A stretch of DNA of 64,000 nt. Source: Paramecium tetraurelia (taxonomy: Eukaryota > Ciliophora > Oligohymenophorea > Peniculida > Parameciidae). Positions within the stretch are counted from its first letter, which is position 1, and every line of letters begins with the position of its first letter. The DNA lies in contig NW_001799067.1 of the NCBI RefSeq assembly GCF_000165425.1, positions 316,867 through 380,866 on the forward strand, read 5' to 3'. Positions 1-13,825 of the stretch are shown here, piece by piece. Made by a program: the position numbers and the translations under genes. A model generated the notes under the pieces. It worked only from the letters and a program-made list of their open reading frames with translations. It had not been told where the DNA came from and ran no database searches.

Positions 1-3000
1 GAGAAAAGGCCCAAAAGGAATACATGATTGAAACAATGTTAGATCAAATGGAAACAATGTGGGAAGGAATTAACTTCTAGTTGTTGCCTTACAAAGCAAT
101 CACATTTATCATTAGAGGTTATGATGAAATTCAATAAGTACTCGATGAACATATTGTAAATACCTAAGCTATGTCTTTCTCGCCTTTCAAAGGTCCATTT
201 GAAGACAGAATCAATAATTGGAATACAACTCTCAAAATGACCTCTGACGTATTAGAAGAATGGTGCAAATGTTAAGCTTAGTGGATGTATCTCTAACCTA
301 TTTTTGATTCTCCAGATATTGCAAAATAATTACCTGCTGAAACTAAGAAATTTAAAACAGTTGATTAAACTTGGAAGCATACAATGACATAAGCTAAGAC
401 ATACGCTCAAGTCTTACGAGTTTGTACTTAGGAAGGTTTATTGGAAAGATTGTAGGAAGCAAATAAAAATTTAGAAATCATTTAAAAGGAACTTAACAAT
501 TATTTGGAAAAGAAAAGAGAAAAATTTGCAAGATTCTATTTCCTGTCTAATGATGATTTACTTGAAATCTTATCACAAACTAAAGAACCAACAGCAGTCT
601 AGCCACATTTAAGAAAGGTGTTTGAAAATATCAATTCAATAGAATTTGATGATGCAAAGAAGATTCATGCTATGTATTCAGCTGAAGGTGAAAAAGTAGG
701 GTTCGTTAAAGTTTTAGATCCAAATAAAAAAAATGTTGAAGATTGGATGGGAGAAGTTGAGGATATGATGAAATTGAGTGTGAGATAGGCATTAATAAAT
801 AGTGTTTCTGATTATCAAGTGAAACTAAGACATGAGTGGGTGTAATTACATCCTGGATAGTGTGTTTTAAATGGGTCTCAGATTCTTTGGACAAAAGAAG
901 TGGAACAAGCTATAAAAAGCAATAATGTTATGGAATATTGGGAGAAAACATTGAAAGCTTAAATCAATAAACTGGTTGAATTAGTAAGGACCAAATTAAC
1001 TAAGTAATAACAAACTACTATAAATGCATTAATTGTTATTGATGTTCATGCAAAGGATGTTGTGGAGAAATTATTTAAAGAGAATGTTACTGATGTCAGT
1101 GCTTTTGAATGGATTAGTTAATTGAGATATTACTGGGAAAATGAGGATTGTTTTGTTAAATGTGTTTAAACAAATTTCCCGTATGGTTATGAGTATTTAG
1201 GAAACACTCTACGATTAGTGATCACCCCTTTAACAGATAAATGTTATATGACTTTGATGGGTGCCTTAAAATTAAATTTGGGAGGTGCTCCTGCAGGACC
1301 AGCAGGTACTGGAAAAACAGAGTCAACTAAAGATTTAGCAAAAGCATTAGCTAAATAATGTGTAGTGTTCAATTGTTCTGATTCTATGGATTATTTAATG
1401 GTTGGTAAGTTCTTTAAAGGATTAGCAAGTGCAGGTGCATGGTGTTGTTTTGATGAGTTTAATAGAATTAATATTGAAGTGCTATCTGTGATTGCATAAT
1501 AATTATTGGTATTATTTGGAGAGAAAGCAAAAGGAACTCCACAAATAGAATTCGAAGGATCAATTATTAAAATCTAAGCCACCTTTTCAGTTTTTATTAC
1601 TATGAATCCTGGTTATGCTGGAAGAACTGAATTGCCTGATAATTTGAAAGCTTTGTTTAGAGGTGTAGCTATGATGGTTCCAGATTATGCTTTGATTGGA
1701 GAAATTATGTTTTACTCATTTGGATTTGAATTGGGAAGAGAATTAGCAAAAAAGATGGTTGCAACATTTAAATTGAGTTCAGAATAATTGAGTTCTTAAG
1801 ATCATTACGATTATGGAATGAGAGCTGTTAGATCAGTTATTAATGCTGCTGGTATTTTGAAATAATAAAATCCAACTATGGATGAAGAGTAACTGCTATT
1901 AAGAGCATTGAGAGATGTTAATGTTCCTAAATTCTTAAAGGATGATCTTCCTTTGTTTGAGAATATTATTAATGACTTATTCCCTGGAGTTGAAAAGCCA
2001 GTGTATTCTTATGGTGATTTATTAGAAGACTTAAACATTTGTTGTTAATAACAGAACTTATAAAATGTGAAGGTGTTTATTGATAAATGCTTATAATTAT
2101 ATGACACAATCTAAGTTAGACATGGATTGATGTTGGTAGGTCCAACTGGAGGTGGTAAAACATCTACAATTACAACTTTACAAAAGGCTATGTCATGTAA
2201 GCTGAAGGTACATACTCATATATTAAATCCAAAATCTATAACCATGGGTTAATTATATGGTCAATTTAATGAATAAACTCATGAATGGACAGATGGTGTC
2301 TTAGCTTATATAGTTAGAGAAACTGTAAAAGATGAATCAGGTGAAAAACATTGGGTTGTTTTTGATGGACCTGTGGATGCCTTGTGGATTGAATCAATGA
2401 ATACTGTACTAGATGATAATAAGAAATTATGTTTAAACTCTGGGTAGATCTTAACATTAACCCCATACATGACTATGATGTTTGAAGTAGAAGATTTGGC
2501 AGTAGCATCCCCAGCTACAGTCAGCAGATGTGGTATGGTTTATATGGAACCAGAGGCTTTAGGATATCAAGTATTGATTGATTCCTGGATCAATAGATTA
2601 CCTGAGACTATCTTAGTTAAAAGTAAAATAATAAAGAACAAACTAGTAAACTGCTTTAAATAATATCTTGATCCAACGATTGAATTCTTAAGAAAATCAA
2701 TTATAGAGATAGTCACATCTTCCAATAATAATTTAGTGTAATCTTTAATGAGAATTCTTGACTGCTATTTGGCGTAATATGTAGATAGTGAATTAAAAAA
2801 GATAATGGTGGAGGAAATGGAATAATTGGAGGCTGCCTTAGAGAAATTGTTCTTCTTTTCACTCACCTGGTCAATTGGTGCAACTGGCAATAATAGATAA
2901 GGATTTAATGACACTTTAAAATCCTTGGCCAAATTTGAGAAGCCAGAAGACTTCTATGAAGTTTATCTTGACATTTCAACTAATACATTCATTCCTTGGA

Positions 3001-6000
3001 ATCAAATGTATCAAAACTTTAGTATTGATTCTAAATTAGCCTACCATGAAATCATGATTCCAACTGCAGACTCAACTAGAAATATGTACTTATTGAAATT
3101 ACTATTGTCAAATAACAAAAATGTTCTTAATCCTGGACCTACAGGAACTGGAAAGACTCAGAATATCTTTAGTCTTCTAACTACAGGAATGGGCGATGAT
3201 TTCTTATATATAGCTCTAACTTTTAGTGCATAAACATCAGCCAACTAAACATAGGATACAATAGATTCCAAATTAGAGAAACGAAGAAAAGGTGTCTTTG
3301 GTCCTCCAATCAGACAGAGAATGATTATCTTTGTAGATGATTTAAATATGCCAAAGAAAGAATAATACGGTGCATAACCACCATTAGAATTACTGAGATA
3401 ATATTTGGATTACAAAGGTTGGTATAATAGAAAAGAACTATCCTTTATGAAAATTGAAGATGTTATTATTCTTGCTGCTATGGGTCCTCCTGGAGGTGGT
3501 CGTACATTTATTAGTAATAGAGTAGTCAGACATTTTAATGTGATAGCATATAATGAGCTTAGTAATAATTACATTTCAGAGATTTTCAGTTCTCTGATTA
3601 CTTTCTTCTTAAAAAGATTCAATGAGCCTATTAAAAACTCAATTCAAACTTTAGTTTAAAGTGTGTTAACATTCTATTAATAAGTGAGATCAACGATGTT
3701 GCCAACTCCAGCTAAATCTCATTATACGTTCAATCTAAGAGATATTTGGAGAGTGTTTCAAGGAATAAGTTCAGCTGCTCCAAAGTCAACTCCAGATGTA
3801 GTGGCATTAGTTAAGATATGGTATCATGAGAATTTAAGAGTATTTCACGATAGATTGACAACCGAAGAGGATAGACAAGAACTAAAGAACATGTTAAAGA
3901 TTGGATTTACATAATTTGGAGTCACCTCTGAATAAGTATTAGATTCAGAAAGAGTAATATTTGGAGATTTCATGTAATCCAGAGATGCAGATATCAAAGT
4001 GTATTAATAGATTCCAGATCTACATTAACTAGTGAATAGGATGGACAATTACTAAGAAGATTATAATTCTGACAACACATTTATAATTGGTGGATCCAAG
4101 AAGCAAATGAGATTGGTTATGTTTGTGGATGCAACTGAACACATTTCAAGAATAGCTAGAATAATAAGATAGCCCTAAGGAAATGCATTGTTATTAGGAG
4201 TTGGAGGTAGTGGTAGATAATCATTGTCTAGAATGGCTACTTTTGTCACAAACTATAAGTTATTCTAAATTGAAGTTATTAAGAATTACTCAATGAGAAG
4301 TTGGAGAGACGATGTTAAAAAAGTATTGATGATAGCTGGTATTGAAAATAAGCCAGCAACTTTCTTGTTTTGTGATACTCAAATAATCAATGAATAGATG
4401 TTGGAAGATTTGAACAATGTTCTAAACTCTGGTGATGTTACTGGAATATATTAAGAGAAAGACTTTGAAGATATTACTTAAGCATGTAAGTAAGAGTGCA
4501 TTAAGAGACAAATACCCCCTACTAGGATGAACATATTTACATAGTATTTGATTAGAGTTAAGAAGAATATCCATTTAATTGTTGCTATGTCCCCACTGGG
4601 AAATCAATTTACCACTAGATTGAGAATGTTCCCATCTTTGGTAAATTGCTGTACAATAGACTGGTTTACTGAATGGCCTGAAGAAGCCTTGATAGGTGTT
4701 GGAAAGGGATAATTGGCTGATTATGAATAGGAACTAGCAATCGATGGCAAGATACCCGTTTTGGTTGAAATGTTCAAGAATCTCCATAAAAGTGTAGAGA
4801 AACTATCCCAAAAGTTCTTAGCTGAATTGAGAAGATACAATTATGTTACTCCAAACTAGTTATTTAGAATTACTTCAATTATACAGAACAATATTATCAG
4901 ACAAGAGAAGAGATCTCAATCAATAGATACAGCGTCTTAAAGGAGGTTTGGATAAGTTGATAGCTGCCAATGATGCAGTGGAGGAGATCAAAATAACATT
5001 GAAGGATATGCAGCCAAAATTAGAACAAGCTAGTATTGATACAATCAAAATGATGGAGAAATTGAAGGTAGATAAATAGGAGGCTGATGATACATAGAAG
5101 ATTGTTGCAAGAGAGGAATCAGAAGCTACTAAACAATAAGAAGAAGCTACCAGATTGGCTGAATAAGCAGAAGCATCTGTGGCTGATGCAAACAAAACAT
5201 TAGAATTGACAATTGCTGAAGTCTAGAAATTGAAAAAGGAACATCTAGTGGAAATTAAGAGTTTGGGATCTCCACCTAATGCTGTTAAAGTTACATTAGC
5301 AGGTGTTGTTATATTGATGCAAGACTATATTAAATAAAATGGAGGTGAAATTATATTGACAATGAAGGAAGGATAAATTGGAGGTAAAAAAGAAGAAAAC
5401 TTTTTCGAAACTGCAAGAAAGTATTTGTTAAGTGATCCACAAAAGTTATTAGAATAATTATTAAAATATGATAAGGATTCTACTAATCCTGCTCATATCA
5501 AGAAGTTGGAAGAGAAAGTCATACCTCAACCAGAATTTAATATTGATGCAGTCAAGAACTGTTCTTTTGCTACTAAGTTCTTGTATATGTGGGTGAAGGC
5601 TATGTATGACTACTTTAGAGTATATACTGAAACCAAACCACTCAGAGATCAATTGATTGCTATGAGGAAGATTGTGGAAGAAAAGACAGCAGAACTCAAG
5701 ATAAAGAAGGAGGAATTGGAAAGAGTTAATGCGAAAATACGAGAATTAGAAGAGATGTACAATCAGAAGATATTAGAAAAAGAGGATCTGTAAAATAAAA
5801 TGAAAGAGTGCGAAATCAAATTAGAAAGAGCTTAAAAGTTAACTGAAGGATTATCAGAAGAGAAGGAAAGATGGGGCAAGAGATATCAAGTCTTTGTAAG
5901 CAAAAGTAGAATTACTACCAGGTGATTCAATTGTAGCTGCAGGTATGGTTGCATACTCTGGACCTTTCACTTCCCATTATAGAACATAGATGGAAGGAGA

Positions 6001-9000
6001 TTGGGTGTTGAAATTAGGAGTTGTAGGAGTAGCACATTCTGAAGGGGTCACTATGAGACAATTCCTTGGGAGATGGAGTGGAAGATTTAAGCATGGAATA
6101 TCGCTGGATTACCAAAAGATGACACTTCAACTGAAAACGGAATTATCATTGATAAAAGTAGAAGATGGTGTTTGATGATTGATCCTTAAAATTAAGCTAA
6201 TAAATTCATCAAAAATATGGGAAGAGATAATGCTGAGGGTATTGATGTGGTTAAAATATCAGATGTTAATTTGATGAGAACTCTAGAGTTAGCTATTTAA
6301 TTTGGTAAATGGGTTTTATTAGAAAATGTTGGCAGAGAATTAGATCCTTCATTGGAACCTATTCTCAATCAACAACTAGTCAAGTCAGGCACTTCATATA
6401 CTATCACTATTGGTGATAAGTAATTAACTTATAATGAAAAGTTCAAGTTGTATCTTACAACTACCATTCCCAATCCTCACTACTCTCCTGAAACTTTTGT
6501 TAAAGTTACTATCATCAATTTTGCTATCACTGCTAGTGGATTGGAAGAACAAATGCTTGCCTAAATTGTTGCCCTTGAAAACCCAGCTTTAGAGTAAAAG
6601 AAGATCGAAATTGTTAAGAAAAATGCAGCTGACAAGAAACAATTGCTAGCTATTGAAGATTCCATTCTTAAATCTCTTTCAGATTAGAAAGGAGATATCT
6701 CAGAAATCCTATTAGATGAAACCCTTATTAATAAATTGTAAACCAGTAAAAGATTTGCAGCTGAAATCAACTAAAGAGTTAAGGATTCTAAAATAACAGA
6801 GGCTTAAATTGATGAAGTTAGAGAATCCTATAGACCTGTAGCATTCAGATCCTCATTATTATTCTTCTGTATCACTGATCTTGCTAATATTGATCCTATG
6901 TATTAATATTCTCTTTAATGGTTTACTAAACTATTTGTCTTGGGAGTTGAAAATGCTTAACCGTCTTCAGTAATTGAAGAAAGACTGAAGAATTTAAATG
7001 ATTACTTCACTTATTCACTTTATGAGAATATTTGCAGATCATTGTTTGAAAGACACAAGTTATTGTTTTCATTTATGCTCTGTGTTAAAATTTTGTAAGG
7101 AGCATAAATGATGGATGAAAAACAATGGAGATACCTTCTAGCAGGTCCTTAAGGAGATATTAAGATTGCTCATAATCCAACAGCTTGGATTTCTGATAAT
7201 TCTTGGCCTGACATATACAGATAGATGAAAGGAATGTCTACTCTTGATGCATTCAAAGGATTTGATCAGTTTTTCGTGGATAATTCAGATTAGTTTAAAG
7301 GAATTTGGGATTCTTCTTAACCATAAAAGGAATAATTGCCTGAACCTTGGTAAGGACAATTGACTTAATTTGAGAAATTAATCTTCTTAAAAGCTCTGAG
7401 ACCTGATAAATTAGTTCCTGCAATTTAAGATTACATAGATTAGTAATTAAATCCTAAATTTACTATTCCACCTACTTTTGATTTGGAAAAATGTTACAAG
7501 GATTCATCGCCAATGTCACCTTTAATTTTTGTGTTATCAGCAGGTAGTGATCCAGTTGCAGACTTTCTTAAATTTGCAGAAGAGTAAAATATGGCCAAAA
7601 GATTTGATTCCATATCTTTGGGATAAGGTCAAGGACCTAAGGCAGAGAGAATGGTTAAAGATGCAATTTAAAGAGGAGGTTGGGTGCTCTTATAGAATTG
7701 CCATTTAGCTATATCTTGGATGAATGATTTGGAACGTATTTGTGAGGAATTGAATGAAAATATTCATAAAGACTTTAGATTATGGCTAACCTCAATGCCT
7801 TCTAATTCATTTCCAATTCCTGTGTTATAGAATTCAGTCAAAATGACAATTGAACCACCACAAGGAATTAGAGCTAATTTAATGAGAACCTATAAGAACT
7901 TGGATGATAAGGAGTTGAGTGAATGCACAAAATAGGACATTTTTAAAAAGTTACTCTTTGGATTTTGTCTGTTCCATGCAATCATTTAAGATAGAAGAAA
8001 GTTTGGTGCAATTGGATGGAATATCCCTTATGAATTTACCAATGAAGATCTCACAGTCTGCAAAAGACAATTAAAAATGCTATTAGATGAGTATGACAAG
8101 GTACCATATAAAGTAATTCAATATTTGGGAGCTGAAATCAATTATGGTGGTAGAGTTACTGATGATAAAGATGTGAGATTGATAAAGACAATTATCAAGA
8201 AATACATCTGTCATGAAGCTTTAAGAGATGGATATAAGTTTTCAGAATCAGGAATCTACGTTTCTTTAGCCTCAACCAATTAGGAAGGATATCTCAATTA
8301 TATAGAGTAACTTCCTTTAAATCCGGATCCTGAAGCATTCGGAATGCATGAAAATGCTGAAATTACTAATTCTTAAAATACAACAAGAGTCTTATTAGAA
8401 ACTGTACTCTCCATTTAACCAAGATAATCATCAGGCACTGGAAAATCAAGAGAGGAAACTATTGAAGAAATTGCCACCTTTGTTTAGAGTCGTACACCAG
8501 AAGTTTTACCATTTGATGATATCTTCAAGAAATATCCTACTTCCTATGAAGAATCCATGAACACTGTGTTGGTGCAAGAGGTTATTAGATATAATAGGTT
8601 ATTGGCAACAATGAAAGAATCCTTGATTAATGTTAAAAAGGCTCTGAAAGGTCAGATTGTCATGTCAGATGAACTTGAAAGTCTCGCCAACTCACTATTT
8701 GATAATTAGGTTCCTTTAATGTGGGCTGACAAAGGATTTCTCTCTTTAAAGCCTCTTTCTAGTTGGACCAATGATCTCTCAGCAAGAATTAATTTCCTGT
8801 AATCTTGGGTTGATAATGGAACTCCAAAGGTCTTCTGGATTAGTGGTAAATGATTTGTTTAGCATCTTAGGTTTCTTCTTCCCATAAGCGTTTCTCACTG
8901 GATCATTACAGAACTATGCTAGAAGACATGTAATTGCCATAGATAAACTGAATTATGAATTTAAGATACTTGATACTCTTTCACCATAAGATATAGAAGA

Positions 9001-9353
9001 GAAACCAGAAGATGGATGTTATGTTTTCGGAATTTCATTGGAGGGAATAAGATGGGATTACAAGAAACACTTTATTACTCATCCTAGACCAAAGGAATTA
9101 TATTCGGAATTGCCATTAGTTTGGTTATTGCCTTGCATAGAGAAGGAGTATCCAAAAGATCTAGTTATTTATCAATGTCCACTTTATAAAGTTGTTTCAA
9201 GGTATTTAAAACACTTAATTCTTTAGAGCTGGAACCTTGAGTACCACTGGACATTCAACCAACTTTGTCACTTTTCTTGAGCTTCCATCCAAAGATTCTG
9301 AAGAACAATGGATAAGAGCAGGTGCTGCAGCATTCTTATCATTAAGATATTGA
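1..9353 (+). CDS. Axonemal dynein heavy chain, 5'-truncated by the window
   Basis: Motor ATPase of the ciliary axoneme, probably an inner-arm type. The fragment covers about 3,100 residues from the tail/linker to the C-terminus, read from base 3. P-loops are visible in order: AAA1 [11 protein letters not shown] (near 1296), AAA2 [10 protein letters not shown] (near 2137), AAA3 [10 protein letters not shown] (near 3138), and a degenerate AAA4 GVGGSGRQSLSR (near 4200). AAA1 is followed by FDEFNRI; the stalk coiled coil lies at about 4.9-5.8 kb, and the C-terminal STTGHSTNF block is present. Two 25-nt introns (8846-8870, 9202-9226) keep the frame; the stop is TGA. Three one-base frame breaks sit at 4853-4855 (extra A), 5873-5876 (extra G) and 6068-6070 (one base missing). 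Homology resumes at once after each, so I suspect sequence errors, but recent decay is possible. Confidence 0.93.
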
Positions 9354-10189
9354 ATAATATATATAAACAGATATCAAGTTATTAAAATATATTCTATTTC
9401 AATTGCTTTTCATAGCTAATTTTTATTGTAATTGCAATTTCATTATATGCTATTCCATGACATAACATACGCAAAAAAATTATGGTCATTATAATAATTG
9501 CCCATATAATAACCATAATATTTTATTTATAAAATAATTGCTACAAACGAATAGTAATTACCTTAATTTTGTTCTTCCTATCCTTGCTATTTCATCAATT
9601 AACTCACAAAATATTATTGGAAATATTGAAATGATTATAAAAATCATTTAGATTCCCTTAAATTCTTCTTTGCTGTAAGTTTCTGATACAAACAGGTTAG
9701 AATCTGATACAAATTTTGGTCAAAGGAACTCTATAAAAATACATTCAAATGTAATAAAACTTAAATCTCATTATCAATTAAATTAATTTTATAAGTATTT
9801 AATCATATATAATCTATTATTTCCTGTAAAATATAATACGATTATTGTGATTTCTCTAAAATTATATAATTGTTTTAAAAACTCTACTGAATTTTGACTA
9901 AATAGAGGGTATTCTATCATTAGGAAATATAAACAACTTAAAATCTATTTTTGAAGTTATACGAATATTTGTTTTTGCTTAGTAATAAAGTGAGGACTGT
10001 ATAATGCAAAGAAGCTCAATTATTATCAACTATTCTTAGATTTAAACAAATAGTAAATTGAAGAGCATATAGATCTTAATTGAACCTATTTAATCTCAGA
10101 TGATTGCATAATATAACATTGTTATTTATTATGCTTAGACAAATAAATCTATTATCTATATTGATATTGATATTAATATGATTTATCTC
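9354..10189. other. Intergenic spacer between convergent dynein and actin
   Basis: 836 bases, strongly AT-rich, lying between two converging 3' ends, so it should hold two 3' untranslated regions. I see no frame with protein-like composition and no RNA gene. A short imperfect direct repeat of tctgatacaaa occurs near 9685-9712. Confidence 0.5.
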
Positions 10190-11373
10190 TCAGAAACACT
10201 TTCTGTGAACAATGGTTGGACCGCTTTCGTCGTATTCGCTTCTTGTGATCCACATGGCTTGGAATGTTGACAATGATGATAAGATTGATCCTCCGATCCA
10301 GACTGAGAATTTTCTTTCAGGTGGGGCAACGACTTTGATTTTCATTGATGATGGGGCAAGGGATGTTAATTCTTTGCTCAATCTTTCTGGGATTCCTGGG
10401 AACATGGTTGTACCTCCGGACATGACAACATTTCCGTAACTAAGACATAAATTTAAATTTCTTACAGATCCTTTCTGACATCGATATCGCACTTCATAAT
10501 TGATTTGAATGTTAATTCGTGGATACCTGCGACTTCAAGACCAATGAAGTTTGGTTTGAAGAGCAATTCAGGACATCTGAATCTTTGATTTTAGATGACA
10601 ACAACGTTTCCGTCTGGTAATTCATAGGGTCTGTTGTTGGCAGCACTCTCTTTGTATTTCTTCATTTCCTCTTCATAGTCAAGAGCAACATAGCACAATT
10701 TCTCTTTCATGTCTCTAACAATTTCCATTTCAGCTGATGATGTGAATGAAACACCCAATTCATTCAAGATGTTAACCAAATATTGGGTGCAGGCTCTTCC
10801 TGCCAAGTCAATTCTGAGAACAGCATGTGGAAGGGCATAACCTTCATAGATTGGGACTGTGTGTGAGACACCATCTCCAGAATCTACGACGATACCAGTT
10901 GTTCTTCCTGAAGCATAGAGTGAGAGCACGGCTTGAATAGCAACGTAGAATGATGGCACGTTGAATGTTTCGAATAAGATTTATGTCATCTTTTCTCTGT
11001 TGGCCTTTGGATTCATTGGGGCCTCGGTCGAAAAGAGCTGGGTGGTCTTCTGGTGTGACTCTCAATTCGTTGAAGAAATGCATGATGCCAGATTCTTTCC
11101 ATATCTACATAATTTATAAACACATTCTATACCATCCCAATTATTGACAATACCATTATCAATTGGGTACTTGAGTGCTAAAACACCTCTCTTGGCTTAA
11201 GCCTCATCACCGACGTAGGCTTCCTTGCTGTCCATACCAACCATAATTCCTTGATGTTTGGGTCTTCCTACAACTGCAGGGAAACAGCATCTTGGAGCAT
11301 CATCTCCTGCAATACCGGCCTTGCATTATCCGGATCCGTTATCAATAACAACTGCTGGGTGTTCTTCAGACAT
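10190..11373 (-). CDS. Actin, with two one-base frame breaks
   Basis: Cytoskeletal actin. After removing two introns (11105-11132, 28 nt; 10440-10465, 26 nt) and two apparent extra bases, the product is 375 residues, the family's usual length. Visible landmarks: N-terminal VVIDNGSG with the last glycine context followed by a TAA-encoded Gln, WHHAFFNELRV, the nucleotide-binding [40 protein letters not shown] and the C-terminal HRKCF. The frame breaks lie in short runs: AAA 11076-11078 and AAAA 11031-11034 on the plus strand (T runs in the gene), each needing one base fewer to restore the conserved sequence. The gene is noticeably richer in G and C than its neighbours, usual for highly expressed genes. 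It reads as a divergent paralogue rather than the most conserved actin. Either errors in the sequence or a very young pseudogene. Confidence 0.93.
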
Positions 11374-11912
11374 GTGTTTACAGATAAATAAAAGATATTA
11401 TTGATTACGATGACATTCCTTTCACCTTTTTCTAGAGCAAATTAAATCAATTAAATCTTCTCACGTACCCCCATAATATTTATTAATATTAAAATATTCT
11501 GTATAATACACAACCTCCCACATCTCAGCCATCCTAATTTGCAGAATTAACTATATGGCACATTCCAATAGAAAATTCTGTTTATATTAAAAAACAGAAT
11601 TGCAAAGTGAAAATATATATTAAAATATTAATTATAATTTATATGGAATTGAGAATTTCCCTCTCATTGCTCATTAATTAAACCTAATCAATTTAGTAAT
11701 GTCTTATTCCACAAAGTCAATTTATATTCTCCTTTGGACATCTCAAAAATTGCACACCCACCCTTTGCTCTTTATATATATGAAAAAGTGTATAAAATGA
11801 GGAATTCAGTCTTTGTTATATTGTTCTTCCACGATTGTATTATATAGTGTTAGTATTAAGAATTTATTTTACACAATTGATTATTATTTATTTATAAAAG
11901 TTCTTTAATTTA
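11374..11912. promoter_or_regulatory. Shared upstream region of divergent actin and Gln-rich gene
   Basis: 539 AT-rich bases between the start codons of two divergent genes, so promoters for both should lie here. No specific element can be named with confidence and no reading frame stands out. Confidence 0.4.
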
Positions 11913-12536
11913 ATGAATAATAATAAAAATAGCAGTTTATAAAGTATGAATTTTGATAATTAAAATATGTAATAATAAGTGCAGATTAACTTTGACAATT
12001 TCAGCAACAACTATAGCTTACCTAAAATTAAATCATTAGATCTACTGAAACCTGTCTCTTTAAAAGCTATGAATAACTTTCATTTACCGGATCGCAAAAT
12101 TTTATAATAACATATGAAACCGAAGAAATCGTAATTGTAAGATGTTTTGTAATAATTGAATAATAAAAATAACTTTAATTTTAATATCCATACTTACAAT
12201 AGAACACCAACTTTAGAAAAGGAAATCCCTATTAAAATACCAAAAATAAAATTGAAAATTATACCTAGAGAAGAAAATGATTCCAAATTAAGTTTGGATA
12301 AGTTTACCTTCAAAGATCCTAACACTCCTCGCCCAAATAAGATTTATATGAAATAAAAAGGATTGGATAATTAGCAAAAAAGCTTATGCTCTAATAGTAA
12401 GGTGTCTTTAAAATTGAAAACTTAATAAATGGAATAGTTAAGAAGCGTATAATCAACTGTTCTGTATTATTTATCAAAATAAAATGATAAATTGGATCAT
12501 CATTTTGATTAACTTGAAAATTAATTAGTATTTTGA
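11913..12536 (+). CDS. Small basic Gln/Asn/Lys-rich protein, unknown function
   Basis: Uninterrupted frame of 207 codons ending at TGA, with no intron needed. I chose the first ATG; a second in-frame ATG lies at 11946. The protein is low in complexity, rich in Asn, Lys and TAA/TAG-encoded Gln, and has a central stretch with repeated Ile-Lys-Ile-Pro type strings around residues 95-115. No signal peptide, membrane segment or recognised domain is visible. With only TGA as stop, a frame of this length is unlikely but not impossible by chance; the composition and the clean start after an AT-only leader favour a real gene. I do not recognise a family. Confidence 0.55.
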
Positions 12537-12859
12537 TTTAACTATTATTATTATATTACTTTATATTTTTAATAAGTGTGTTGATTACTTTTTCATTTTA
12601 TAATACATTAATCTGAAGTGTAATCAACTTCTTTTAATATTCTACAATTAGTATTTATAAATAAATTATTGATATAAAGATAATTTATATATTTATATAT
12701 ATTTTATATTTGTATAAAATTATATAATTACACAAAAGTATAGTTTAGAGTGAACAAGTCTTCATTTTTTAAAATAAGCACTTCGCTCAATAGAGTATTC
12801 TAACTTTAATTTACTCTAATCAAAATGAAACTAATTATTATTAATTTTTGTATTTATTT
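12537..12859. other. AT-rich intergenic spacer
   Basis: 323 bases between two plus-strand genes. Nothing recognisable beyond AT-rich runs; it presumably carries the 3' end of one transcript and the promoter of the next. Confidence 0.4.
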
Positions 12860-13567
12860 ATGATTGATACAGGAAAAACAAATAAGTATTTACACACTCC
12901 ATTTGAAATGTTTTTGATGGTAATAATAACTGCAGTTTCGAATGGTGTAATGATCCCCTAAATCATTTACACATACAAAATTAAGAATGTACATACATTA
13001 TTCCTCTCTGGATTATTGTTTGTGTCCTCATTCATGTATCATCTGTCTGAAAGTATAGGAGTCGAGCCAATTATATTAAAAGAGGTTGATTGGCATCAAC
13101 TAGACAATATTGCATCAATTTGTGGATTGGTATACTAATGATCTAAAATTTAGATGGAATTGTTCAATTACTTAATGCAAAATAATAGAAGCACAAGAAA
13201 ATCGATTTAATGGATCAATTTTATTTTTGTTGTAATAATATAAGAATCACATGCATGGAATGTTTGGGCAACTGTGATTCCAATCTTAATTAGTCTAATC
13301 ATTTTTATAATCAAATAAACATTTTACCCAAAGAAGGGTTAAATTGTAAATAAGGATTACCTTCATAAAGGATTATTCTACTTATTTATTGGATTTATTG
13401 CATTTTATTTTGGTTTGGATGAATATAAAGATTATTTGAGGCTTTGGCATGGATTATGGCATTTGGCAATGAATCAGGCTTATTTTCATTTGTATCAATT
13501 ATTCAATCCTAAAGTGTATACATTTTTGGAGTGCTGGGATTTAAAATAAGAGTATGCCAAAGAGTGA
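12860..13567 (+). CDS. Seven-helix CREST-superfamily membrane protein (TMEM8/ceramidase-like)
   Basis: Predicted integral membrane protein of 227 residues after removal of a 24-nt intron (13130-13153). About seven hydrophobic segments are spaced along the chain. The pattern of polar residues fits the CREST superfamily of putative metal-dependent membrane hydrolases (alkaline ceramidases, PAQR receptors, TMEM8/myomaker): a Ser and His pair in FMYHLSES (about residue 66), an Asp in LDNIAS (about 85) and a late HGLWHLAMNQAYFH block (about 190-205) with paired histidines. Overall size and the HxxxH-type motif resemble the TMEM8/DUF3522 branch most. The substrate cannot be told. The frame is intact and ends at TGA. 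Confidence 0.6.
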
Positions 13568-13825
13568 TAAAATTGATATCAATAAATAAAATTTGGTTGT
13601 TTAAAGAAACAAATTTATATTTTTGTATTACTTCTTATAATTGTTATAATATAAATATGTTGACTCTGATTTAATAGTCCTTTTATGATATGATTTAAAT
13701 CGACAATCTTTTTATATTCTTTTGGTATAAAATAAATAAACCAGAGTTGTTTGAACATATATTTAGTAATGAAGATAAATTTATATAACAATAATTAATC
13801 TTAAAATTAATTGATAGAGTAAGTT

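Noticed and set aside
4853-6070. Programmed frameshifting in dynein
   Set aside because: The three sites share no slippery motif, go in both directions and look like homopolymer errors.
10212-10439. Plus-strand open frame over actin
   Set aside because: Antisense shadow of the conserved actin C-terminal exon.
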